DNA from: Castellaniella hirudinis
GTDB lineage: Bacteria; Pseudomonadota; Gammaproteobacteria; Burkholderiales; Burkholderiaceae_B
Assembly: GCF_042651965.1 (NCBI RefSeq)
Contig: NZ_JBHSDY010000007.1
Span: 186,001-250,000, forward strand
DNA length: 64,000 nucleotides
Direction: 5' to 3'
In this document: positions 51,567 to 59,902 of the stretch, piece after piece
How positions within the stretch are numbered: position 1 is the stretch's first letter
How the letters are laid out: each line of letters opens with the position of its first letter
The notes under the pieces: model-generated
What the model saw: only the letters and a program-made list of their open reading frames with translations
What the model was told of the DNA's origin: nothing
Databases searched by the model: none
Position numbers and translations under genes: made by a program

Positions 51567-52949
51567 ATGAGCGAACAGGAACACGCCTTGCCGTCGGGGC
51601 TGGGCAGCCCCGCGACCCCCGCTTCTTCCACCCCCTGGCTGGAGCGACGCTTCCAGCTTTCCGCCCGCGGCACCAATGTGCGCCAGGAAACCCTGGCCGG
51701 GCTGACGACCTTCCTGGCGATGGTCTACTCCGTGTTCGTCGTCCCCGCGATGCTGGGCAAGGCGGGCTTCGACACCTCCTCGGTCTTCATCGCGGTCTGT
51801 CTCACCAGCGCCTTCGGTTCGCTGCTGATGGGCCTGTGGGCCAATCTGCCGATCGCCGTGGGCTGCGCGATCTCGCTGACAGCCTTCACGGCCTTCGACC
51901 TGGTCCTGGGCCAGGGCCTGTCGCCCGCCGTCGCGCTGGGCGCCATCTTCCTGATGGGCGTGATCTTCACGGCCATTTCCGCCACCGGCGTCCGTAGCTG
52001 GATCCTGCGCAACCTGCCGGCCGGCATCGCGCACGGCACCGGCATCGGCATCGGGCTGTTCCTGCTGCTGATCGCCGCCAATGAAGTCGGCCTGGTGGTG
52101 AAGAACCCCGGCCCCGGCCTGCCGGTGTCTCTGGGCGCCATCAACGCCATGCCGGCCCTGCTGTCGGTCGTGGGCCTGGCGGCGATCTTCGGCCTGGAGC
52201 GTCGGCGCGTGCCCGGCGGCATCCTGCTGGTCATCCTGGCGCTGTCGGCCGTCGGCCTGATCTGGGATCCGGCCGTGACCTTCAACGGTCTGTTCGCCCT
52301 GCCGTCCTTCGGCGGCGAGCACTCGCTGATCGGCGCCATGGACGTCGGCGGCGCGCTCAACGCGCTGGTCATCCCCAGCGTGCTGGCCCTGGTCATGACC
52401 GCCGTGTTCGACGCCACCGGCACCATCCGCGCCGTGGCCGGCCAGGCCGGCCAACTGGACGAGAACGGCCAGATCATCAACGGCGGCCGCGCCCTGACGG
52501 CGGACTCGGTGAGCTCCATCGTGTCGGCCGGCCTGGGCGGCGCCCCGGCGGCGGCCTACATCGAATCGGCGGCCGGCACGGCGGCCGGCGGCAAGACCGG
52601 CCTGACCGCCACCATCGTCGGCCTGGGTTTCCTGGCGCTGATCTTCCTGTCGCCGCTGGCGGGCCTGGTGCCGTCCTACGCCACCGCTCCGGCCCTGATG
52701 TACGTGGGTCTGCTGATGCTGGGCGGCGTGCGCAAGCTGCACCTGGACGACACCGTGGACACCATGGCCGGCATGGTCTGCGCCGTGTTCATCGTGCTGA
52801 CCTGCAACATCGTCACCGGCATCATGCTGGGCTTCTGCACCCTGGTGATCGGCCGCCTGTTCGCCGGCGAATGGCGCAAGCTGAACATCGGCACGCTGGC
52901 GATTGCGATTGCGCTGGCGGTGTTCTATCTGGGTGGGTGGGCGATTTAA
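51567..52949 (+). CDS. NCS2/AzgA-type purine permease
   Basis: A 460-residue inner-membrane transporter with about 12-14 helices. AzgA-family segments: ERRFQLSARGTNVRQETLAGLTTFLAMVYSVFVVP near the N-terminus, AIFLMGVIFTAISATGVRSWILRNLPAGIAHGTGIGIGLFLLLI, FDATGTIRAVAGQAG and SYIESAAG-like AYIESAAGTAAGGKTGLTA. These proteins import adenine, guanine or hypoxanthine with protons. AGGAG lies about 10 bases before ATG 51567. It is 143 bases after the LysR gene and within the purine island, which supports a purine substrate. Confidence 0.9.
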   Translation: MSEQEHALPSGLGSPATPASSTPWLERRFQLSARGTNVRQETLAGLTTFLAMVYSVFVVPAMLGKAGFDTSSVFIAVCLTSAFGSLLMGLWANLPIAVGCAISLTAFTAFDLVLGQGLSPAVALGAIFLMGVIFTAISATGVRSWILRNLPAGIAHGTGIGIGLFLLLIAANEVGLVVKNPGPGLPVSLGAINAMPALLSVVGLAAIFGLERRRVPGGILLVILALSAVGLIWDPAVTFNGLFALPSFGGEHSLIGAMDVGGALNALVIPSVLALVMTAVFDATGTIRAVAGQAGQLDENGQIINGGRALTADSVSSIVSAGLGGAPAAAYIESAAGTAAGGKTGLTATIVGLGFLALIFLSPLAGLVPSYATAPALMYVGLLMLGGVRKLHLDDTVDTMAGMVCAVFIVLTCNIVTGIMLGFCTLVIGRLFAGEWRKLNIGTLAIAIALAVFYLGGWAI

Positions 52950-53069
52950 GAAACCGCTCCGATCAGGCAGGACATGGGGCCATCTTCAAGCCGTGGCAGC
53001 TCTCCACGTCGCGGCTTGCAGGCCGATCCGACCCGGCGAGCGGATGACAGTCCGTAGTGGACTGTCATC
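52950..53069 (-). repeat. intergenic hairpin repeat family, copy 2
   Basis: Read on the minus strand: an 11-bp stem GATGACAGTCC-ACTAC-GGACTGTCATC (plus 53043-53069), then CGCTCGCCGGGTCGGATC, GGCCTGCAAGCCGCGACGTG, GAGAGCTGCC and CTTGAAGATGGCCCCA. It matches copy 1 over the second half almost base for base (GCGACGTGGRGAG, TTGAAGMTGGCCCCA, CCTGCC). The stem arm overlaps the stop codon of the converging LysR gene (53068-53070). Confidence 0.8.
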
Positions 53070-53994
53070 AAGTCATGGCTCGTCCACAGTCTCCCAGCAG
53101 GTGACGCAGCCACTGGTGCGAGGGCGCATGATGATTGCGTGCATGCCACAACTGATAAAACCGCATCGGCGGGAATTCGACCGGCGATTCCAGGATCGCC
53201 AGCGGCAGCAGTTCCGTGTAGTAGCGGGCGAAATGCCGCGTGGTCGTGAACACCAGGTCCGTGCCCGGCAGCAGATAGGGCGCCAGCATGAAGGACTGCG
53301 CCTCGACGCATTCCTCGCGCTGGATGCGCAGGGACGTCAGCACCGTGTCGATCATGCCGCGCTGGGTGATGGAATACGGTGTCGGCACCACGTGCGGCAC
53401 GCGCCGGTAATCGTCCAGCGTCATGCCGCGCCGCACCAGCGGATGGTCGGCCGCCACCATGCAGACGATCTCGTCTTCCAGCAGCACCGACAGGTGCATG
53501 CGGTCGGGCGGCTCGGGCCAGTTGCCGATCACCACGTCCATATCGCCTTCGGCCAGGGAATGCTCGAAATCGAAATCCGGTCCCAGGGAATGCAGCACCA
53601 GCCGCGCGTGCGGCGCCTCGCGGCGAAAGCGCGCCGCCACCGATGCGGCGAAGGCCGGCGCCAGGTAATCCGGCGAGCCGATGCGAAAGACCTGGCGGCT
53701 GCTGTCGGGCTCGAAGGCCTCGCCGGCCTCCAGCATGGAATCGATCGAGCTCAGCGCCGTGCGGGCGTGTTCCAGAATGGCCAGCGCCCGATCGGTCGGC
53801 ACCATGCCGCCTTTTTCACGCACCAGCAACGGGTCCTGCAGGATCTGGCGCAGGTTCTTCAGCGCCACACTGATGGCGGGCTGGGACTGGTTGAGTTTCA
53901 GCGCCGTGCGCGACACGCTGCGCTCGGCCATCAGAATGCTGAACACCTTCAGCAGGTACGTATCCAGCGTTTCACTACCGCGTCGTGTCGACAT
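53068..53994 (-). CDS. second LysR-family regulator, paralogue of the xdhA-linked one
   Basis: A 308-residue LysR regulator: helix-turn-helix SILMAERSVSRTALKLNQSQPAISVALKNLRQILQDPLLVRE (about 15-57), then an effector domain with MDVVIGNWPEPPDRMHLSVL, YSITQRGMIDTVL and DLVFTTTRHFARYYTELLPL. Shared segments with the LysR at 50449-51423 show that the two arose by duplication. It diverges from uraD across 128 bases that contain a TATA-N5-TATA LysR-box-like site, so it likely controls uraD-allA. CCTCACG upstream gives GGAGAACC as ribosome binding site. Confidence 0.9.
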   Translation of the reverse strand: MSTRRGSETLDTYLLKVFSILMAERSVSRTALKLNQSQPAISVALKNLRQILQDPLLVREKGGMVPTDRALAILEHARTALSSIDSMLEAGEAFEPDSSRQVFRIGSPDYLAPAFAASVAARFRREAPHARLVLHSLGPDFDFEHSLAEGDMDVVIGNWPEPPDRMHLSVLLEDEIVCMVAADHPLVRRGMTLDDYRRVPHVVPTPYSITQRGMIDTVLTSLRIQREECVEAQSFMLAPYLLPGTDLVFTTTRHFARYYTELLPLAILESPVEFPPMRFYQLWHARNHHAPSHQWLRHLLGDCGRAMT

Positions 53995-54060
53995 CGTGAG
54001 GTTCTCCTTTCGGGCCGGGATTCGCCGACCTGCGGGCGCCCCCGGGAATGCGGCACAGCA

Positions 54061-54073
54061 TATACCACTTATA
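54061..54073. promoter_or_regulatory. LysR-box-like site upstream of uraD
   Basis: TATACCACTTATA fits the T-N11-A pattern with TATA arms around 5 bases, and TATACC is directly repeated at 54061 and 54070. It lies 50 bases upstream of uraD and 67 bases from the LysR start. Confidence 0.4.
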
Positions 54074-54122
54074 CCGCGTCGCGCCCTTCATTTGGCGCAC
54101 GATACACCGTAGACTTCCCCAT

Positions 54123-54653
54123 ATGATGCACTCACCCCTTGCTGCCATGACTTTGCACGAACTGTCCTCTCTGTCCCAGGCCGAATTTTCCCGGGAACTC
54201 GGGTCGATCTTCGAACACTCCCCCTGGATCCCGGAACGCGCCTGGGCGGCCCGGCCCTTCGCCGACGTCGACGCCCTGCATCAGGCCATGATGCGCGTGG
54301 TGCTCGAAGCCGATCCGGCCGAACAGCTCGCCCTGATCACCGCCCACCCGGAACTCGCCGGCAAAGAAGCCGCCGCCGGCACCCTGACCAGCGATTCCAC
54401 CAGCGAACAGCGCGGCGCCGGCCTGGATCAGTGCAGCCCCGAAGAACTGCAGCGTCTGCGCGGCCTGAACGCCACTTACCGCGAACAGTTCGGCTTTCCC
54501 TTCGTGATCGCCGTCAAGGGTCGCAGCCGCTACCAGATCATGGACGCCGTCGAACAACGGCTGCACAATGAACGCACCACCGAGTTCGCCGCCTGCCTGG
54601 ATCAGATCGGGCAGATCGCGCGCTTCCGCCTCGACGCCCGCTTCGCCGCCTGA
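54123..54653 (+). CDS. uraD: 2-oxo-4-hydroxy-4-carboxy-5-ureidoimidazoline (OHCU) decarboxylase
   Basis: A 176-residue cytoplasmic enzyme that decarboxylates OHCU to S-allantoin, the last step of urate oxidation. Signature segments: ITAHPELAGKEA with the catalytic histidine (about residue 67-72), TSDSTSEQRGAGLDQCS, and FGFPFVIAVKGRSRYQIM (about 124-141). Starts at ATG 54123 or 54126 are equivalent. A terminator-like hairpin separates it from allA. Urate oxidase and hydroxyisourate hydrolase, its usual partners, are not in the window. Confidence 0.94.
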   Translation: MMHSPLAAMTLHELSSLSQAEFSRELGSIFEHSPWIPERAWAARPFADVDALHQAMMRVVLEADPAEQLALITAHPELAGKEAAAGTLTSDSTSEQRGAGLDQCSPEELQRLRGLNATYREQFGFPFVIAVKGRSRYQIMDAVEQRLHNERTTEFAACLDQIGQIARFRLDARFAA

Positions 54654-54681
54654 TCCGCAGCCCATCGACCGATATCGCCCG

Positions 54682-54705
54682 ATCCCGGCGCCGCGCCGGG
54701 ATTTT
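54682..54705 (+). terminator. terminator-like hairpin between uraD and allA
   Basis: ATCCCGGCG (54682-54690), loop CCG, CGCCGGGAT (54694-54702), followed by TTT. A perfect 9-bp GC-rich stem with a short T tail, 29 bases after uraD and ending 13 bases before the allA start. It could attenuate allA or mark the uraD transcript end; the allA Shine-Dalgarno CGGAG follows at once. Confidence 0.6.
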
Positions 54706-54718
54706 CACGGAGCCCCCA

Positions 54719-55228
54719 ATGACCGCCACGCTGACGACCCTGACCATTGAACCCCTGACGCGGGAAGCCTTCGCACCCTTTGGCGACGTGATCCAGGCCG
54801 ATGACACGGTCAAGCATTTCACCATCAACGAAGGCAATACCGAGCGCTATCACGACCTGGCCCATATCGATCCGGGCGAGGACGGCCGCGCCATCGTCTC
54901 GATCTTCCGCGGCCTGCCGCGCACGCTGCCGTTCACCGTCACCATGATGGAACGCCACCCGAAGGCCAGCCAGGCCTTCATCCCGCTGAGCGGCCGCCCC
55001 TATCTGGTCGTGGTCGCAGAACCGGCCTCCACGCCCGCGGTCGCCGACCTGCGCGTGTTCCTGTGCCAGGGCGACCAGGGCGTGAACTACGCGCGCGGCG
55101 TCTGGCACCACCCGCTGCTGGGCCTGGAGGCCGTGTCGGACTTCCTGATCGTGGATCGCGCCGGCCCGGGCGACAACTGCGACATCGTCCAACTGGAAGC
55201 GCCCGGCGTGATCCCCGAACTGGGCTGA
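54719..55228 (+). CDS. allA: ureidoglycolate lyase
   Basis: A 169-residue cupin-fold enzyme that splits ureidoglycolate into glyoxylate and urea. Characteristic segments: LTREAFAPFGDVIQADD near the N-terminus, ISIFRGLPRTLPFTVTMMERHPKASQAFIPLSGRPYLVVVA (about 60-100) and GVNYARGVWHHPLLGLEAVSDFLIVDR (about 121-147), with the cupin metal histidines in VWHHP. CGGAG lies 9 bases before the ATG. Its stop codon abuts the stop of livF directly. With uraD it belongs to the allantoin branch; the glyoxylate product links to the AceK-controlled shunt. Confidence 0.94.
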   Translation: MTATLTTLTIEPLTREAFAPFGDVIQADDTVKHFTINEGNTERYHDLAHIDPGEDGRAIVSIFRGLPRTLPFTVTMMERHPKASQAFIPLSGRPYLVVVAEPASTPAVADLRVFLCQGDQGVNYARGVWHHPLLGLEAVSDFLIVDRAGPGDNCDIVQLEAPGVIPELG

Positions 55229-55944
55229 TCACGCCCCCAGATACTTCTGCCGGGCGTCCGGGTCGGCGCTCAGCGCGTCCGAGTCGCCCTCCCAGACGAT
55301 CTGGCCCTTTTCCACGATGAAATGGCGGTCCGCCAGGCGCAGCAGCGGCGCCAGGTTCTTGTCGATCACCAGGATCGCCATGCCCTCGTGGCGCAGCAGC
55401 GCCAGCGCCGTCCAGATTTCCTGGCGGACCAGCGGCGACAGGCCTTCGGTGGCTTCGTCCAGAATCAGCAGTTCGGGGTTGGTCATCAAGGCCCGGCTGA
55501 TGGCCAGCATCTGCTGTTCCCCGCCCGACAATTGATTGCCGAAATTGCCGGCGCGTTCCTGCAGGCGCGGGAACAATTGGTAAACGCGCGACAGCGTCCA
55601 GGGATTGGATTTCTTGCGGCGGTCCGCCGCCGTGGCGATCAGGTTTTCCTCGACCGACAGGTTGGGGAATATCTGGCGGCCTTCCGGCACCAGGCCGACG
55701 CCGCGCTGCGCCACCCGGTGGCTGGGCAGGTTCCGGATATTCGCACCGTTGAACTGCACCTGGCCTTTCCAGGCCAGGTGCATGCCCATGATGCTCTTGA
55801 TGGTCGTGGTCTTGCCCATGCCGTTGCGGCCCAGCAGCGTCACGCACTGCCCGGCGTCGATCTGCAGGCGCATCCCGTACAGCACCTGGCTCTGCCCGTA
55901 GCCGGATTCCAGGTCCTCGACCTTCAGCAGGATTGAATCCGTGC

Positions 55945-55948
<4 letters not shown>
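55229..55948 (-). CDS. livF: branched-chain/aromatic-type ABC transporter ATP-binding protein LivF
   Basis: A 239-residue ABC ATPase. Walker A LLGRNGMGKTTTIKSI (about 37-52), Q-loop VPEGRQIFPNLSVEENL, signature LSGGEQQMLAISRAL (about 140-154), Walker B LLILDEATEGLSP, and LFRL-type D/H-loop VIDKNL. It is the last gene of the liv block on the minus strand and pairs with LivG. The start overlaps the livG stop by 4 bases. The upstream catabolic genes suggest an aromatic or amino-acid-like substrate rather than leucine. Confidence 0.93.
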
Positions 55949-56706
<758 letters not shown>

Positions 56707-56707
56707 G

Positions 56708-57688
56708 TCAGTGCTCCTTGGGAGAAACGATCATGCCCCAGATCCCATTGCGCAGGAACAGCACGATGAGCACGATGATCGGCCCCATGATGATCATCCA
56801 GTGGTCGGTGAGGCCTTTCAGGACCTCTTCGAGCAGCAGGAAGCCGGCGGCGCCCACCAGCGGCCCGATCAGCGTACCGGCGCCGCCCAGCAGCACCATG
56901 ATGATCAGCTCGCCGGACGAGGTCCACGCCATGTAGGCGGGCGAGGCAAAGGCGGTCAGGTTCGCCAGGAAGAATCCGGCCAGCGCGCACAGTTCGGCCG
57001 ACAGCACGTAGGCCAGCAGGCGGTAGGCCAGCGGCGAAGTGCCCACGGCCCGCACACGCCGGGCATCCATGCTGGAGGCCCGCAGAATCAGGCCGAAGCG
57101 CGACCGGATCACCCGGCGCAGCAGCAACAGGCTGGCGCCCAGGCACGCCAGCAGGGCCAGGTACAGGCCGACGTGGCTGCCGGTCAGTTCGCCGAAACGG
57201 CTGAGCTGGCGGATCGGCAGGCCTTCATCGCCGCCGTATTGCTTCAGCCCGACCGCCAGAAAATAGAACATCTGCGCCAGGGCCAGCGTGATCATGATGA
57301 AGGCGATCCCATGCGTGCGCAGGGCGATCAGGCCGACGGGCGCCGCAATCAGGGCGGTGACCACGACCACCAGCAGCAGGTGCAGAAGGCCGCTGTCGGC
57401 GCCGTAATGGGACGCGATGGCGACGCAGTAGGCGCCGATGCCGATGTACATGGCATGGCCGAAGCTGACCAGGCCGCCGTAGCCCAGCGCCAGGTTCAGC
57501 CCCACGGCCGCCAGGGCGAACACCAGGATGCGGCTGAACTGCAGCAGGACGTATGCGCTGTCCGTGACGGCGGCGTACACCGGCACCAGCAGCAACAGCA
57601 CGAAGATCAGGGCGGTCAGCACAGTCGGCCAGGACATGCCGGCGGCGCGCGGCGCGCGCGTATTCAGGGTCGGGGATTCCATTTTCAT
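56708..57688 (-). CDS. livM: ABC transporter permease LivM
   Basis: A 326-residue permease with 8-10 helices. LALGYGGLVSFGHAMYIGIGAYCVAI (about 66-92) is the LivM hallmark, GLILRASSMDARRVRAVGTSPLAYRLLAYVLSAELCALAGFF contains the EAA-like loop, and GGAGTLIGPLVGAAGFLLLEE follows. It pairs with LivH in the membrane. Gene order livH-livM-livG-livF with 1-7-base gaps indicates one transcript. Confidence 0.92.
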   Translation of the reverse strand: MKMESPTLNTRAPRAAGMSWPTVLTALIFVLLLLVPVYAAVTDSAYVLLQFSRILVFALAAVGLNLALGYGGLVSFGHAMYIGIGAYCVAIASHYGADSGLLHLLLVVVVTALIAAPVGLIALRTHGIAFIMITLALAQMFYFLAVGLKQYGGDEGLPIRQLSRFGELTGSHVGLYLALLACLGASLLLLRRVIRSRFGLILRASSMDARRVRAVGTSPLAYRLLAYVLSAELCALAGFFLANLTAFASPAYMAWTSSGELIIMVLLGGAGTLIGPLVGAAGFLLLEEVLKGLTDHWMIIMGPIIVLIVLFLRNGIWGMIVSPKEH

Positions 57689-57695
57689 CCGGGAC

Positions 57696-58616
57696 TCAAC
57701 GTTTCTTCACGGGGAACAGGCCTTCGGGTTTGACGGCCAGCACGATCACCATCAGCACGTAGACCGCCAGCGACGACACCGCCGCCCCCAGGGTGCTGGC
57801 CAGTTCCTGTTCCAGCACCCGGCCAAGCAGCGCCGGCGCGACCGTCCGGCCCAGCGTATCGACCAGACCGACCACCAGGGCGCCCAGGAAGGCGCCGCGG
57901 ATCGACCCGATCCCGCCGATCACGATGACCACCAGCGTCATGATCAGGATGGAATCGCCCATGCCCGGCTGCACCGACAGGATCGGCCCCACCATGGCGC
58001 CGCCCAGGCCCGCCAGGCCGGCGCCCAGGGCGAAGATGAAGGTGTTGAGCCAGCCGATGTTCACGCCCAGCGCCGCGACCATGGTGCGATTGCTTGCGCC
58101 GGCGCGGATCAGCATGCCGACGCGGGTGCGCTCGATCAGCAGGTACAGGCCCAGGGCCACCAGCAGGCCCACCAGAATGATCAGCAGGCGGTACAGGGGA
58201 TAAGGCGTGCCGAACACCACGACGGTTTCGCTCAGCGCGTCGGGCAGGCTCATGAAGATCGGCGCCGAGCCCCAGATCATGCGCACGGCCTCGTTGCAGA
58301 ACAGCATCAGCCCGAAGGTCGCCAGCACCTGGTCCAGGTGCTCTCTGGGATACAGGCGCGAGAAGCCGCAGCGATCCAGCGCCACGCCCAGCAGCATGGC
58401 GCCTCCCAGGCCCGCCGCGATGGCCAGCGTGAAGGAATCCGTATGGCTGAAGGTGGCGGCCGCGAAATAGGCCCCCATCATGTAGAGCGCGCCATGAGCC
58501 AGGTTGATGAAGCTCATGATGCCGAAGACCAGGGTCAGGCCGGCGGCCAGCAGGAACAGCAGGATCCCGTATTGCAGACCGTTCAGCGCCTGCATGAACA
58601 ACAACTGCGGACTCAT
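57696..58616 (-). CDS. livH: ABC transporter permease LivH
   Basis: A 306-residue permease. NGLQYGILLFLLAAGLTLVFGIMSFINLAHGALYMMGAYF (about 12-50) is the LivH signature; RTRVGMLIRAGASNRTMVAALGVNIGWLNTFIFALGAGLAGLGGAMVGP contains the coupling loop, and GGIGSIRGAFLGALVVGLVDTLGR the end. A perfect 22-bp palindrome lies between livK and this gene. Confidence 0.93.
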   Translation of the reverse strand: MSPQLLFMQALNGLQYGILLFLLAAGLTLVFGIMSFINLAHGALYMMGAYFAAATFSHTDSFTLAIAAGLGGAMLLGVALDRCGFSRLYPREHLDQVLATFGLMLFCNEAVRMIWGSAPIFMSLPDALSETVVVFGTPYPLYRLLIILVGLLVALGLYLLIERTRVGMLIRAGASNRTMVAALGVNIGWLNTFIFALGAGLAGLGGAMVGPILSVQPGMGDSILIMTLVVIVIGGIGSIRGAFLGALVVGLVDTLGRTVAPALLGRVLEQELASTLGAAVSSLAVYVLMVIVLAVKPEGLFPVKKR

Positions 58617-58636
58617 GTCCGTCCTCCGTGACGGGC

Positions 58637-58658
58637 GCGGGCGGCATATGCCGCCCGC
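58637..58658. promoter_or_regulatory. 22-bp perfect palindrome between livK and livH
   Basis: Arms GCGGGCGGCAT and ATGCCGCCCGC meet without a spacer at 58647/58648. It lies in the 68-base gap after the binding-protein gene and 20 bases before livH. No T-run follows on the minus strand. Stem-loops here are known in binding-protein-dependent transporters to stabilise the 5' message so that the receptor is made in excess; that role is inferred. Confidence 0.65.
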
Positions 58659-58684
58659 CGTTCAAGGCTCGCTGGACGAACCAA

Positions 58685-59854
58685 TCAGTACTTGCAGTTC
58701 CCGACGTAAGCGTCGGCGTGGTTCGTCAGGGGCTTGCCGATGGTCTTCAGAGACACACGGCCCTGATCGTCCTTGGCCACCTGGAAGGCGTAGAAGTCTT
58801 CGATGGGGAAGCCGTTGACGTTGAACTTGAAAGGCCCGCGCAGGGACGCATAATCCGCGGCGCGCAGGGCATCCCGGAAGGCCTTCTTGTCGGCGACACT
58901 GCCGCCGGTCTTCTTCAGGGCGCTGTCGATCAGCAGCGCCGAGTCATAGGACTGGGCGGCGTACTGCGAGGGAATGCGCTTGTACTTCTTTTCGAAGGCG
59001 GCGACGAAGGCCTCGCTGGTGGGGTTCTTGAAGTCCGGACCCCAGAACGTCCCGGCGTAGGCGCCCAGCGCTGCATCGCCCAGGGCCGGCAAGGTGCTGC
59101 CGTCCACGGTGGACACCGTCAGCAGCGGAATCTTGCCCATCAGGCCGAACTGCTTGTATTGCTTGACGAAGTTCACGCCCATGCCGCCGGGCAGGAAGAC
59201 CCAGACAGCGGAAGGATTGGCGGCCTGCAGCGCCAGCAGCTCAGCCGAATAATCCTGCTGGCCCAGCTGGGTGTAGATCTCGCCCGACACGCGGCCCTTG
59301 TAGAAGCGCGTGAACCCCTTGACCTGGTCACGGCCCGACTGATAGTTGGGCGTGATCATGTAGACGTCCTTGTACTTCTGGTCGGTGGCGTACTGGCCCA
59401 TGACTTCGGCCTGTCCGTCGTTCTGCCAGGACGCGAAGAAGAAGCCCGCGTTGCACTGGTTGCCGGCCAGAGGCGCCGGACCCGCGTTGGAACCGACGAA
59501 GGTCATGTTGGCGTCGGCCATGGGCTTGGCGATCGCCATCATGACGTTGGAGAACGTCACCCCGGCGACGATGTCGACCTTGTCCTTCTCGATGAATTTC
59601 TGGATGGCCTGAACGCCCACGTCGGGCTTGAGCTGGTCGTCTTCCTTCAGGAACACGATGTCCTGACCGCCCAGCTTGCCGCCGTTCTGTTCCAGCGCCA
59701 GGTTGAAGCCGTCGACCATATCCTGGCCCAGCGCCGCGCCGGAGCCGGACAGCGTGGCCAGGAAGCCGATCTTCACCTCGGCCTGCGCCGATCCGGCGGC
59801 CAGGCCCAGCGACAGGGCCAAAGCGGTTGTCAGCATGGTTGTGCGAAATGCCAT
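58685..59854 (-). CDS. ABC transporter substrate-binding protein (LivK/aromatic-type receptor)
   Basis: A 389-residue periplasmic receptor of the LivJ/K superfamily. Signal peptide FRTTMLTTALALSLGLAAGSAQA (cleavage near residue 25), then EVKIGFLATLSGSGAALGQDMVDGFNLALEQNGGKLGGQ, the first lobe, and YKDVYMITPNYQSGRDQVKGFTRFY. The size and sequence resemble receptors for aromatic acids in Burkholderiales as much as leucine receptors. It sits between the meta-cleavage genes and the permeases, and an AT-rich 48-base leader precedes it, so it may have its own promoter. Confidence 0.9.
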   Translation of the reverse strand: MAFRTTMLTTALALSLGLAAGSAQAEVKIGFLATLSGSGAALGQDMVDGFNLALEQNGGKLGGQDIVFLKEDDQLKPDVGVQAIQKFIEKDKVDIVAGVTFSNVMMAIAKPMADANMTFVGSNAGPAPLAGNQCNAGFFFASWQNDGQAEVMGQYATDQKYKDVYMITPNYQSGRDQVKGFTRFYKGRVSGEIYTQLGQQDYSAELLALQAANPSAVWVFLPGGMGVNFVKQYKQFGLMGKIPLLTVSTVDGSTLPALGDAALGAYAGTFWGPDFKNPTSEAFVAAFEKKYKRIPSQYAAQSYDSALLIDSALKKTGGSVADKKAFRDALRAADYASLRGPFKFNVNGFPIEDFYAFQVAKDDQGRVSLKTIGKPLTNHADAYVGNCKY

Positions 59855-59885
59855 GTTTGTCTCCTGAAGAATTTATAGTTTAGTT

Positions 59886-59897
59886 GTAAAGTTTTAC
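59886..59897. promoter_or_regulatory. AT-rich leader with GTAAA-N2-TTTAC palindrome upstream of the receptor gene
   Basis: GTAAAGTTTTAC is a 12-bp palindrome in an AT-rich island (59866-59902) between the oxalocrotonate decarboxylase and the receptor gene. The composition contrast with the rest of the block suggests a promoter or operator, but I could not find a well-spaced -35/-10 pair. Confidence 0.35.
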
Positions 59898-59902
59898 TGA
59901 TA

